Shown here: positions 1-7,255 of the stretch, piece after piece | Numbering within the stretch: the stretch's first letter is position 1 | Layout of the letters: every line of letters begins with the position of its first letter | Assembly (NCBI GenBank): GCA_023391105.1 | Contig: JAEWBO010000010.1 | Span: 37,119-101,118, forward strand | Length of the DNA: 64,000 bases | Origin: Bacillota bacterium | GTDB lineage: Bacteria; Bacillota; Clostridia; Christensenellales; SZUA-584 | Direction: 5' to 3' | Program-made: the position numbers and the translations under genes | The notes under the pieces: generated by a model | What the model saw: the letters and a program-made list of their open reading frames with translations, nothing else | The model's database searches: none | What the model was told of the DNA's origin: nothing

Positions 1-62
1 AGCCCGCTTTGCTTGATTTCCAGAGCCGTATGAATGACCATCCTTTTTTGTTTTGAATACAT
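1..62 (-). CDS. Class II aldolase/adducin family protein, N-terminal fragment (runs off left edge)
   Basis: The reverse strand opens at position 62 with an ATG 8 bases after a GGAG ribosome-binding site and reads MYSKQKRMVIHTALEIKQSG before leaving the window. These residues line up well with the start of the complete class II aldolase at 17934-18575 (MFEKEKRDIIDTALKIKEYG). Family members perform zinc-dependent aldol cleavage or 4-epimerisation of sugar phosphates. It lies 62 bases after the Gfo/Idh/MocA gene and would be the seventh gene of that operon. Only about a tenth of the protein is visible, so the family call is an inference and the substrate is open. Confidence 0.6.
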   Translation of the reverse strand, partial: MYSKQKRMVIHTALEIKQSG

Positions 63-124
63 AATCAATTCTCCAGTCGTATATAGTAGCAAATTGTGTT
101 ATCCTACGCCATGATCTGCGCTTC

Positions 125-1252
125 TTAAACCTTCACCCAAGTCCCTGCACTGTCTGATTCATATGCTTTGTGCATCACATGCTGTATGTAGGCACCATCC
201 GCAAGATCAGGCGTGCAAGGTTTGTCTTCGTATACACAGTTAAGAAAACTGTAAAGGCTGTGAATATGCGCTCTGAGCCATCCTCCCGGAAGCTTTGGCG
301 AAGGAAAATCGCCTCCCGGCGGCTCAAACCTCTGCACGGATTCTATCCTTGTGAACCCTTTATACCCTCCAAGTGCTTGATCGGGCACCGTGTTATCGTA
401 AAACAGCACCCAATTCGGATCCATCAGATTGAATTTCACAGCGCCGGTCTCGCCATAGATCTCAACAACGAATTCATCGTTGCTGCCGGTTGCAATTTTT
501 GACACGTTGATAGTCCCGTGTGCGCCGTTTTTCATTTCCGCGATGATATAAGCAGCATCATCAACCTCAACGCTTCGTAACTGCCCGTTTCCGTCGAGCC
601 TTGTTGCGTGCGCGATCTGTGTTTTTGCGCACACCCCCTCGTATTCGCCGATGAGATAGTACAGCATATCGAGCACATGCGAACCCATATCAAAGAGCGT
701 TCCTCCGCAGGCCTGCTCTTTATCGTACTTCCAGTTGTACCTCTTTGCCGGGTCTGCATTACTAGGATGCATATAAGACGCATTGAAGCCAAGTATTCTG
801 CCCAGCCGTCCTTCGTCAATAATCTGCTTGGCACGCATAACTGCCGGGAAAAAACGGTTGTGGAAAACTGTCTGGTGTCGGATGTCTTTTCCCTCTATGG
901 CCTGAAGAATATCTTGTGCTTGTTTTTCGTTCGCGGCCAGCGGTTTCTCACAGTAAATATGCAACCCGCGCTGTGCCGCTTTGATGACACATTCGGCGTG
1001 CTGATAATTGGGGAGACAAATGCTGACAACATCGATGTCTGCATTCAGCACTTCGTCAATATCGTTCGTCGCGAACTCAAATTTGAAGCTTTCCTTTGCC
1101 TCTTTAGCTGTCGCAAGCGTTCGGTTATAAACACCAACAAGCTTCACTTTATAAGGCAGATCGTTATAGAAAAACGGAAGTGAGGTATAGGCGTAGGTAT
1201 GGACTCTGCCAATAAAGCCCATACCCAATACCGCCACTTTTATTTCTTTCAT
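125..1252 (-). CDS. Gfo/Idh/MocA family oxidoreductase
   Basis: The 375-residue protein is an NAD(P)-dependent sugar or polyol dehydrogenase of the glucose-fructose oxidoreductase/inositol dehydrogenase family. A Rossmann fold starts with VAVLGMGFIGRVH (about residues 6-18), the family lysine lies in CEKPLA (about residue 100), and the C-terminal half has the GSHVLDM segment (about residue 190) that supplies the active-site histidine region. The length is normal for the family. It starts 2 bases after the upstream SDR stop, so the two are translationally coupled inside the BMC/DeoC operon. It probably oxidises or reduces a carbohydrate intermediate of this pathway; the substrate cannot be read from sequence. 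Confidence 0.92.
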   Translation of the reverse strand: MKEIKVAVLGMGFIGRVHTYAYTSLPFFYNDLPYKVKLVGVYNRTLATAKEAKESFKFEFATNDIDEVLNADIDVVSICLPNYQHAECVIKAAQRGLHIYCEKPLAANEKQAQDILQAIEGKDIRHQTVFHNRFFPAVMRAKQIIDEGRLGRILGFNASYMHPSNADPAKRYNWKYDKEQACGGTLFDMGSHVLDMLYYLIGEYEGVCAKTQIAHATRLDGNGQLRSVEVDDAAYIIAEMKNGAHGTINVSKIATGSNDEFVVEIYGETGAVKFNLMDPNWVLFYDNTVPDQALGGYKGFTRIESVQRFEPPGGDFPSPKLPGGWLRAHIHSLYSFLNCVYEDKPCTPDLADGAYIQHVMHKAYESDSAGTWVKV

Positions 1253-1254
1253 CT

Positions 1255-2019
1255 CTATATCAGCATGCCGCCGGTTATATCCACGCAGGTGCCGTTAATA
1301 AAATCCGCTTTATTGGAAGCAAGAAACGCGACGGCGCACCCAACCTCCTGAGCGGTGGAAATCCTCCCCGATGGTATGCGTTCAACATATGAAGCGAGTA
1401 TTTCCGGTTTGGAAAGTTTGTCTTCGTTGAGAGGGGTTCTCACCATGCCGGGTATCGCGCCGTTTACTATGATGCCGTACTGCGAAAATTCCCTGGCAAG
1501 AGCCTTTGTTAACAGGACGAGCCCGCCTTTTGCCGACACATAATGGGCGTGGGCCTCAGTATTGACTGCATATGCGGATTTTGAAGTGATGTTAACGATT
1601 CTTCCCCTGATTCCCGCATTCTTATAATAAACGCATGCTCTCTTGCTGATCATGAACGGGCCGGTGAGGTTCACATCAATAACCTTTCTCCACTCCGCGT
1701 CCGACATGTCTTCTATCAGCGTCGTCGGCCAGATACCCGCATTGTTGACAACAACGTCGAGATGTCCGTATTTAGAGACTGCCTGCTCGATCATTTTGTC
1801 GATGTCTTCATCCTTGGTCACGTCGCCATACATGGCAGTGTGTGTGCCGCCATATCGTTCGCCCAGCGACTCAACGAATTTGAACACACCTGCTTCATCG
1901 ATGATATAATTGACGATTATGTTTGCGCCCTCCTGGGCGAACACCTCACATATTCCTGCTCCAAGTCCAGCGCCGCCGCCGGTGACAAGCACAGTCTTCC
2001 CCTTTAATCCAAGATCCAT
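1255..2019 (-). CDS. SDR family oxidoreductase
   Basis: This 254-residue classical short-chain dehydrogenase/reductase has the cofactor motif TGGGAGLG (residues 14-21), the structural NNAG motif (about 92-95), the catalytic serine in NITSKSAY (about 145) and the YVSAK tyrosine/lysine pair (about 159-163). Such enzymes interconvert hydroxyl and keto groups of sugars and polyols with NAD(P)H. It lies between the BMC shell gene and the Gfo/Idh/MocA gene in one operon. It is clearly different from the second SDR at 3178-3966, so the two probably act at different steps or on different stereocentres. The substrate is not determined. Confidence 0.92.
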   Translation of the reverse strand: MDLGLKGKTVLVTGGGAGLGAGICEVFAQEGANIIVNYIIDEAGVFKFVESLGERYGGTHTAMYGDVTKDEDIDKMIEQAVSKYGHLDVVVNNAGIWPTTLIEDMSDAEWRKVIDVNLTGPFMISKRACVYYKNAGIRGRIVNITSKSAYAVNTEAHAHYVSAKGGLVLLTKALAREFSQYGIIVNGAIPGMVRTPLNEDKLSKPEILASYVERIPSGRISTAQEVGCAVAFLASNKADFINGTCVDITGGMLI

Positions 2020-2050
2020 TGGTAACCTCCTTTTGTGTACTGATGCTGCG

Positions 2051-2326
2051 TTATTTTTGAGGAAGAATCTTCTCCACGTCCTGATGCGGCCGCGGTATCA
2101 CGTGGACCGAGACGAGCTCGCCAACACGCTTGGCTGCCGATGCACCCGCATCTACACTTGCCTTGACCGCGCCGACATCCCCTCTGACCAATACCGTCAC
2201 GAGCCCGGACCCGATCATTTCTTTACCCATAAGTGTCACATTGGCCGCTTTGACCATCGCATCCGCTGCTTCAATAGCTCCGATGAGCCCCTTTGTTTCC
2301 ACCATTCCTAAAGCCTGTTTATCCAT
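2051..2326 (-). CDS. Bacterial microcompartment hexamer shell protein (BMC-H, PduA/EutM type)
   Basis: The 91-residue product is a single BMC domain (PF00936). It opens with the family signature ALGMVETKGLIGAIEAADAM, continues with VTVLVRGDVGAVKASVDAGA, and has the pore-loop motif IGSG between them. These proteins form cyclic hexamers that tile the facets of a protein-shelled organelle and pass small metabolites through a central pore. The gene starts 13 bases after deoC, whose product carries a possible encapsulation helix, so cargo and shell appear to be co-expressed. No pentamer (BMC-P) or trimer (BMC-T) gene is in the window. Either they lie further left or elsewhere, or this shell is incomplete. 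Confidence 0.96.
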   Translation of the reverse strand: MDKQALGMVETKGLIGAIEAADAMVKAANVTLMGKEMIGSGLVTVLVRGDVGAVKASVDAGASAAKRVGELVSVHVIPRPHQDVEKILPQK

Positions 2327-2339
2327 TATATTTCACTCC

Positions 2340-3161
2340 TTAATATTCATTTTTGCTTATGGTTACATTTCCGTTTGGACAGGTCGCCGTGCATTTACCG
2401 CAGTTCGTGCACTCATGCTCACCCTCGCCTGTGACAATCTTGATGCCTTTGCTCGTTCCCATTCTCACCGCTCCGGCATTAAGCATCGCGTCGCACGTTT
2501 TGCGGTCGTTTATACCTGTAGAAGCTTTGACCATCATGCTGTCGCCGACGGTACGCTTCATAAGACGGATGTCCTCAACAGTGGCGCCGCCTGATCCAAA
2601 GCCTGTTGATGTCTTGACAAAATCAGCCTTCGCTCTTTTTGCAAGCTCGCACACACGCACCTTCTCTTCATCGGTCAACAGGCAGGTCTCAATGATGACC
2701 TTGACCAGCGCCTTGGGATGAGCGGCATCCACAACACCTTTGATATCGTCAAAAACCAGATCATAGTCCTTGTCTTTAAGAGCGCCGACGTTGATAACCA
2801 TATCTACCTCTTCGGCTCCGTTCTTGACAGCTTCCATTGCCTCTACAGATTTTATGAACGGCGTATTCGCACCGAGAGGAAAACCGATAACACAACACGT
2901 CTTAACGCCGGAACCGGCCAGCTCGGCTGCTACATATTTCACATGCGTCGGGTTGACGCAAACGCTCGCAAATTGCCATTCCTTTGCCTCGTCACAAAAC
3001 CGTTTGACAGTGCTTTTCGGGGTATCCGGTTTCAGCACGGTATGATCCATGTATTTGGCGTAGGATGGGTCATAATTTGAGCCCGTTTTATCAATTTTCT
3101 TGTCCTGGACTTCTTTTAGAACTTCATTCGTGATCTCTCTTACGATTTTTTCTATGTCCAT
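2340..3161 (-). CDS. deoC: Deoxyribose-phosphate aldolase with N-terminal encapsulation-type helix and C-terminal Fe-S motif
   Basis: DeoC cleaves 2-deoxy-D-ribose 5-phosphate to acetaldehyde and glyceraldehyde 3-phosphate. The core (about residues 35-245) has the Schiff-base lysine in FVKTSTGFG, the second lysine in VKASTGI (usually KASGGI) and the aspartate in EVDMVINVGA. Two additions stand out. The first 20 residues (MDIEKIVREITNEVLKEVQ) form an amphipathic helix, followed by a polar linker, as in microcompartment encapsulation peptides. The C-terminus contains CTNCGKCTATCP, a four-cysteine spacing typical of a [4Fe-4S] ferredoxin half. I start at the ATG 6 bases after AAGGAG (3161) rather than at an upstream ATG that overlaps the preceding SDR. 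The BMC shell gene follows directly. Confidence 0.95.
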   Translation of the reverse strand: MDIEKIVREITNEVLKEVQDKKIDKTGSNYDPSYAKYMDHTVLKPDTPKSTVKRFCDEAKEWQFASVCVNPTHVKYVAAELAGSGVKTCCVIGFPLGANTPFIKSVEAMEAVKNGAEEVDMVINVGALKDKDYDLVFDDIKGVVDAAHPKALVKVIIETCLLTDEEKVRVCELAKRAKADFVKTSTGFGSGGATVEDIRLMKRTVGDSMMVKASTGINDRKTCDAMLNAGAVRMGTSKGIKIVTGEGEHECTNCGKCTATCPNGNVTISKNEY

Positions 3162-3177
3162 ATTCGGCTCCTTCCCT

Positions 3178-3966
3178 TTAATGCATTTCACGGCCGCCAG
3201 TTATATTGAACGCCTGACCAGTGCAGTAGTCTCCCGATACCGTCAGGAAGAATACAAAATCGACGACATCTTCTTTTCTTGTCAGTCTTCCAAGCGGCAC
3301 TTTTGCTGTAAATTTCTTGACAACCTCGTCTTTGGGCAGCTTCAGATTGTCTATGTATCCTGCGCTGACGTTAGACCATACGCCTGTCGCGTCGGTGATG
3401 CCCGGGCAAATAGCATTGATCTTGATATTGTAAGACGCGTATTCAAAAGCAAGCGCCTGCGTCAGCACGATAACTGCGCCCTTCGCCGCACTGTAAGGAC
3501 CCATCAATGCAGAGCCGGTTTTACCAGACTTTGAAGCAAAGTTGATGATTCTTCCTTCTTTTTGCTTCTTCATGCTTTCAAGTGCGCCTTGTATACAGTA
3601 AGCGGTGCCATAGACATTAACCTTGAACATTCTGTCGAATACAGCCTCATCATTTTCTTCAAAAGGCCTCTGATCCACCACACCCGCGTTGTTCACAAGC
3701 ACGTAGATATCACCCAGCTCGTTTGTGATCTTTTTAAAGCAATCGAGAACTGCCTGTCTGTCGGTAATGTTGAGTATAATACCCTTGGCCGAGTAGCCTT
3801 TCCCGCTAAGCTCCGCTGCCGATTTCTCTACCAACGGATCGATATCGATCAATACCACCTTCGCGCCCTGTTCGGCATACTTTTCAGCTATGCTGAAGCC
3901 TATACTCTTAGCAGCCCCCGTCACAACGCAGACCTTGCCCTTCAGGTTATCCGAATACAAACTCAT
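3178..3966 (-). CDS. SDR family oxidoreductase (polyol/sugar dehydrogenase type)
   Basis: The 262-residue classical SDR has TGAAKSIG (about residues 17-24), an acidic end to the second strand (LIDID) that favours NAD, NNAG (about 93-96), the catalytic serine in FASKSGK and the YSAAK tyrosine/lysine motif. It resembles sorbitol-6-phosphate, xylitol or similar polyol dehydrogenases, but the exact substrate is unknown. It is the second gene of the operon that starts with the pentulose-phosphate epimerase and is followed by deoC. It may generate the keto sugar or keto sugar phosphate that the later enzymes use. Confidence 0.92.
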   Translation of the reverse strand: MSLYSDNLKGKVCVVTGAAKSIGFSIAEKYAEQGAKVVLIDIDPLVEKSAAELSGKGYSAKGIILNITDRQAVLDCFKKITNELGDIYVLVNNAGVVDQRPFEENDEAVFDRMFKVNVYGTAYCIQGALESMKKQKEGRIINFASKSGKTGSALMGPYSAAKGAVIVLTQALAFEYASYNIKINAICPGITDATGVWSNVSAGYIDNLKLPKDEVVKKFTAKVPLGRLTRKEDVVDFVFFLTVSGDYCTGQAFNITGGREMH

Positions 3967-3999
3967 TTTTGACCCTCCTCCATTTGTTTTAACTATTTT

Positions 4000-4650
4000 T
4001 CAAAACGCAGCGGCTCTTATTAGCTCCGTCGTTTTTTTCATGTTTTGCGCGCCGAACAGCAAGGAGCCCGCCACCAAAACCTCTGCTCCGCTTGTCAATG
4101 CGACTTTAAAGGTGTTAACATTGATACCGCCATCAACCTGTATCTCATACTTATAGCCATATCGCGATTTGTATTCTTTCAGTAAGGTTAGCTTTTCGTA
4201 CACATGCTCGATAATGCTCTGTCCGCCAAAGCCCACACAGACCGATACCTGAAGGACAATATCCGCCTCCTCAAGTGCGCAGCGTATCGCTTCTATCGGC
4301 GTCTCAGGTGTGATGGCTATGCCAGCCAGCTTCCCCGCTTTTTTTATATCTCTTAACAGCCTGACATGATGAGGATTGCTTTCCGCATGTATGGTTATAG
4401 AATCAGCACCCGCGTCTATAAAGGGCTGTATCATGGCCTCAGGGTTGCTGATCATCAGGTGGGCGTCTTTGCGCATACGCTTTTCGTTTTTCAGTGCTTC
4501 GACTGTGCACAATCCCACCGCGATATTGGGTACAAAGTGTCCGTCCATAATATCAAGATGCAATAGTTCGCATCCAGCTTCATATGCCCTGTCTATATCC
4601 CGGCCAAGATTTAAGTAATCTGCAGATAATATTGATGCGGATATTTTCAC
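4000..4650 (-). CDS. rpe: Ribulose-phosphate 3-epimerase family protein, divergent
   Basis: The 216-residue TIM barrel belongs to the ribulose-phosphate 3-epimerase family, which interconverts D-ribulose 5-phosphate and D-xylulose 5-phosphate or, in AlsE-type members, allulose and fructose 6-phosphates. Metal and catalytic residues are present in HLDIMDGHFVPN (about 32-43), DAHLMI (about 66) and VDGGI (about 174). The usual phosphate/active-site loop (M-S-V-N-P-G-F-G-G-Q) reads LQVSVCVGFGGQ, and the canonical FGP motif reads GLCTVEAL, so the substrate may differ from the housekeeping enzyme. It is the first gene of the BMC/DeoC operon, with promoter and operator candidates just upstream. Confidence 0.9.
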   Translation of the reverse strand: MKISASILSADYLNLGRDIDRAYEAGCELLHLDIMDGHFVPNIAVGLCTVEALKNEKRMRKDAHLMISNPEAMIQPFIDAGADSITIHAESNPHHVRLLRDIKKAGKLAGIAITPETPIEAIRCALEEADIVLQVSVCVGFGGQSIIEHVYEKLTLLKEYKSRYGYKYEIQVDGGINVNTFKVALTSGAEVLVAGSLLFGAQNMKKTTELIRAAAF

Positions 4651-4698
4651 GCCTTGCTCCTGTCAACATATTTCATGACGTTTGTCATTGTTGTTTTT

Positions 4699-4727
4699 AT
4701 GATAATATAAGCGTACACTCATGTCAA
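4699..4727 (-). promoter_or_regulatory. Promoter of the rpe-SDR-deoC-BMC operon
   Basis: On the reverse strand a perfect -35 hexamer TTGACA (4722-4727) is followed after 17 bases by TATCAT (4699-4704), about 50 bases upstream of the epimerase start. An inverted repeat ATGAC-GTTT-GTCAT (around 4674-4687) lies just downstream of the -10 and could be a leader hairpin or a second protein site. The start site itself has not been mapped. Confidence 0.7.
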
Positions 4728-4743
4728 TATACATCGATTATAT

Positions 4744-4759
4744 TGCACATTTGTTCACA
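4744..4759 (-). promoter_or_regulatory. Candidate operator for the SorC-type regulator (copy 1)
   Basis: The 16-base plus-strand sequence TGCACATTTGTTCACA lies 17 bases upstream of the operon -35. It recurs with one change at 5869-5884 upstream of the adjacent regulator gene. Its complement, TGTGAACAAATGTGCA, resembles the GAACAAA-type half-sites known for Bacillus DeoR, a SorC-family regulator. A location upstream of -35 fits activation better than simple occlusion; that last point is inference. Confidence 0.55.
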
Positions 4760-4784
4760 CAGTTTTTATCAATCATTATCAAGC

Positions 4785-4812
4785 GTAAATAAAAAATGCC
4801 GGAATCCGGCGA
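4785..4812 (-). terminator. Intrinsic terminator after SorC-type regulator 1
   Basis: On the reverse strand the near-perfect palindrome GCCGGATTCCGGC (4798-4810) is followed by ATTTTTTATTT. It lies about 40 bases after the stop of the regulator gene at 4851-5789 and separates it from the next operon promoter. Confidence 0.8.
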
Positions 4813-4850
4813 AATTTAAACAAGAAAAGCCAATTATGCAAAATTTAAAA

Positions 4851-5789
4851 CTAGCAATATTTGAGTACGCTTATTGCGGCTTTTTCGTCGGTAATGAGAA
4901 CATCGATATATCGGCCGCGCAATGCACCCAATATGACATCGGCTTTCTTTTCTCCCGCCGCAACGCCGATGACTGTCGGTATCCTTTTTAACTCCTCTAA
5001 AGAAATGGCAATCATTTTATCGTTCAATGTTGAGTGGCAAAGATGCCCGTTAATGTCGATATAGCTGCCGCATATATCACCGACGGCGCCCTCACTTATC
5101 AACTTCTCGGAGTCTACGATATTGATGTGTCCGGATCTGAACTGCGCACTCAATTCCGGCTTTGTTGAGCCAAGTCCGATAACAGCCAGATCAATGCTCT
5201 TCATCTTTTGAAAATGGTTTTTAATGTGCGGCTCTTCCATGAGCAGGTCGCGCAGTATTTTGCTCTGCACCATAAAAGGGGCCTGCAATATATAGCTGTC
5301 TCCATTCAGCGCTTTGGCCAGATTGTGTGCCATCATGTTGGCATCGGTGTCGTTGGTCTTGTTTCCAGTACCTCCGACAAGTTGAATAACATCATCCTTT
5401 ATAAAACTGTTCGGTTTAATATTTTTTACAATACTGTGTATCGTCGTTCCCCACGAAAGACCGATCAGCATACCGGATGACAGCATAGACTCGATATGCA
5501 AGGCCGCAGTCTGCCCCACCTTTTCTTTGTCGGCCTCTGCGCTGTAGCTCTGCGGTACGACGATGGCCTCATTGATCCCGAAAGTCTCCACTATTTTTTT
5601 CCCAAGCTCCTTGCCAAAAGAAGACACATCATCAATCTTAATCTGAACAATACCCTCTTTAATGCAAGATTGCAGCAAACGAGACACACTTGGGCGGGAT
5701 ACATGTATCTTTTTAGATATTTCCTCTTGCGATAAGCCTTCAATATAATACATCTTTGCGACATTTATCTTTAAATCCCGCCGATCCAT
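4851..5789 (-). CDS. SorC/DeoR-type sugar-binding transcriptional regulator 1
   Basis: The 312-residue protein has an N-terminal helix-turn-helix (about residues 10-50, with YYIEGLSQEEISKKIHVSRP) and a C-terminal sugar-phosphate-binding domain of the SorC family. That domain includes the GLSWGTTIHS loop and the VIGVAAGEKKADVILGALRG end segment. Such proteins sense phosphorylated sugars. I chose the ATG at 5789, 8 bases after AAAGGCGG; an in-frame extension upstream runs through the promoter. The gene sits between operon A and regulator 2, and a shared 16-base motif upstream of both itself and operon A makes it the likely controller of the BMC/DeoC genes and of itself. Confidence 0.93.
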   Translation of the reverse strand: MDRRDLKINVAKMYYIEGLSQEEISKKIHVSRPSVSRLLQSCIKEGIVQIKIDDVSSFGKELGKKIVETFGINEAIVVPQSYSAEADKEKVGQTAALHIESMLSSGMLIGLSWGTTIHSIVKNIKPNSFIKDDVIQLVGGTGNKTNDTDANMMAHNLAKALNGDSYILQAPFMVQSKILRDLLMEEPHIKNHFQKMKSIDLAVIGLGSTKPELSAQFRSGHINIVDSEKLISEGAVGDICGSYIDINGHLCHSTLNDKMIAISLEELKRIPTVIGVAAGEKKADVILGALRGRYIDVLITDEKAAISVLKYC

Positions 5790-5811
5790 TCTCATCACCG
5801 CCTTTTGTATT

Positions 5812-5840
5812 ATGATAATATACAATACCACTTCACGCAA
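5812..5840 (-). promoter_or_regulatory. Promoter of SorC-type regulator 1
   Basis: On the reverse strand TTGCGT (5835-5840) and TATCAT (5812-5817) are 17 bases apart, just upstream of the regulator's ribosome-binding site. The -10 is identical to that of operon A, and the candidate operator lies 29 bases upstream of the -35. Confidence 0.6.
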
Positions 5841-5868
5841 GTATAAAATTTCACGTTATCGTAATTTA

Positions 5869-5884
5869 TGCACTTTTGTTCACA
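5869..5884 (-). promoter_or_regulatory. Candidate operator for the SorC-type regulator (copy 2)
   Basis: TGCACTTTTGTTCACA on the plus strand matches the site at 4744-4759 at 15 of 16 positions. Its distance to the -35 is 12 bases longer than at operon A, roughly one turn of the helix, so both sites face the polymerase in a similar way. Confidence 0.55.
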
Positions 5885-5963
5885 TTCAATCAGTCATTGT
5901 CTTATCTGTATACCATCACAACTTCCTCTTTTCCGGATTATTCTTAATGCTTGAAATGACGAC

Positions 5964-6020
5964 AAAAAAATAGCTGCCCGCCGTTCCCACTTTATAAGGG
6001 AAAAACAGATAGCCATTATA
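5964..6020 (-). terminator. Probable terminator after SorC-type regulator 2
   Basis: Reading the reverse strand, an imperfect hairpin (GGCTATCTG ... TTCCC/GGGAA ... CAGCTA) ends in TTTTTTTG at about 5964-5970. It lies 34-90 bases past the stop of the regulator gene at 6054. The stem has internal mismatches, so this is less certain than the other terminators. Confidence 0.5.
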
Positions 6021-6053
6021 GCTTAACCAGTCCATGTTTCTTTTTTACCCAGT

Positions 6054-7010
6054 CTATTTATCGAGTATCTCCAGCGCGCTTCTCGCTGTGTTTTCGTCTG
6101 TAACAAAATAGTCTATCACATTGGTTCGCAACGCGCCGATTATTGATAACAACTTATGTTTCCCCGCCGCGATACAGATCACATTCTTAATGCGTCTAAG
6201 CTTTTCATCATCAATACCCATTATTCTTGCGCTGTATTCGTTATTAATGAATTCGCCTTTAAGATTAAATCTTCTCGCGCAGATATCGCCGATAACCCTT
6301 GATTCATTTCGTTCATATTGCTGTTTTTGCGCTATATCAAAAACCATACGATTGTCATAAAATTCAGGCGGTGCACCTGCAGATACGATGGCGACATCCA
6401 TATTGTCCCATTTCTCAATGATTGATTTCATGGATATGCTCTGCATATAGAGTTCTTTATCTTCAATAGATTCTGCGATGGCCGGCGCATAAATAAACGA
6501 GGGTGTCCCGTGCAGCTTTTCAGAAAACATACGGACCATCTCGTTAAGCTGATATTCGGACGATATTCTGGATGTCCCCCCGATTAACGGAACAACGTTA
6601 ATGTCGTTTAGCTTATTTCGATTCGTGAATGACATCATGAAGTCATAGCATGTCGTTCCCCACGCAATACCAATCGTGGTATGGCTTCTCAACAAATCTT
6701 CAGCATAATCTGCCCCTTGAGACGCGACAATCCTCGTAATCATATGAATATCATCAATTGCCGTTGGAATGACGAGGCATCCTTTTAGTGAAAATCGCTT
6801 GATAAATTCGTCCGCAACATCCTGTACATTATTTTTGGGATCTTTTATGCTTATTTCAACAATGCCGAAATCTTTTGCTTCAGAAAGCATCATTGAAACG
6901 GATGATCTGGAAATCCCCAGTTGTTTTGCAATCTGCTCTTGCGTCATACCTCCGATATAATACATTTTAGAGGCTTGTACCATGAGTTGAATATCGTACC
7001 GAGCCTTCAT
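6054..7010 (-). CDS. SorC/DeoR-type sugar-binding transcriptional regulator 2
   Basis: The 318-residue regulator has a helix-turn-helix near the N-terminus (TQEQIAKQLGISRSSVSMM, about residues 20-38) and the SorC sugar-binding domain, with GIAWGTTCYDF and VPLIGGTSRISSEYQLNEM. It is strikingly similar over its whole length to regulator 3 at 13829-14851, so the two are recent paralogues. The start at 7010 (MKARYDIQLM) matches that paralogue and follows GGAG by 9 bases; a TTG-initiated extension of 7 residues is possible. It lies between operon B and regulator 1. Its target is not proven, but the ABC importer operon next door is the obvious candidate. Confidence 0.92.
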   Translation of the reverse strand: MKARYDIQLMVQASKMYYIGGMTQEQIAKQLGISRSSVSMMLSEAKDFGIVEISIKDPKNNVQDVADEFIKRFSLKGCLVIPTAIDDIHMITRIVASQGADYAEDLLRSHTTIGIAWGTTCYDFMMSFTNRNKLNDINVVPLIGGTSRISSEYQLNEMVRMFSEKLHGTPSFIYAPAIAESIEDKELYMQSISMKSIIEKWDNMDVAIVSAGAPPEFYDNRMVFDIAQKQQYERNESRVIGDICARRFNLKGEFINNEYSARIMGIDDEKLRRIKNVICIAAGKHKLLSIIGALRTNVIDYFVTDENTARSALEILDK

Positions 7011-7065
7011 TTGTCCATTCTCCATTTCCAAATATTTTAATTATCTTGTCAAAATAATAATGTAT

Positions 7066-7095
7066 ATTTTAGCATTACACCATACCGTTTGGCAA
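7066..7095 (-). promoter_or_regulatory. Probable promoter of SorC-type regulator 2
   Basis: Reverse-strand TTGCCA (7090-7095) and TAAAAT (7066-7071) are 18 bases apart, about 55 bases upstream of the chosen start. Both hexamers match consensus at four or more positions. Confidence 0.45.
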
Positions 7096-7184
7096 GTCCG
7101 CGCCGAGTTTCATAAATATATCGACTGTACCATAATTTCCCTTAAAGCTTCAGCGATTAAACATCTCAATTCTATGATTATACA

Positions 7185-7215
7185 GATAACGCCCCAAAAA
7201 ATATGGGACGTTATC
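7185..7215. terminator. Strong hairpin at the end of the ABC importer operon
   Basis: The arms GATAACG-CCCC and GGGA-CGTTATC form an 11-base stem with one internal mismatch around a 9-base loop, 40 bases past the aldo/keto reductase stop. On the reverse strand it is not followed by a clean T run, so it may act as a 3' stabiliser or a factor-assisted terminator rather than a classical intrinsic one. Confidence 0.55.
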
Positions 7216-7255
7216 TTTCGTCTTAGTTATGCAATCCTAAAATGTCACGCCACTA

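Noticed and set aside
2051..3161. A complete microcompartment locus within the window
   Set aside because: Only one shell gene is present; pentamer and trimer genes are missing here, so only a partial or continuing locus can be claimed.
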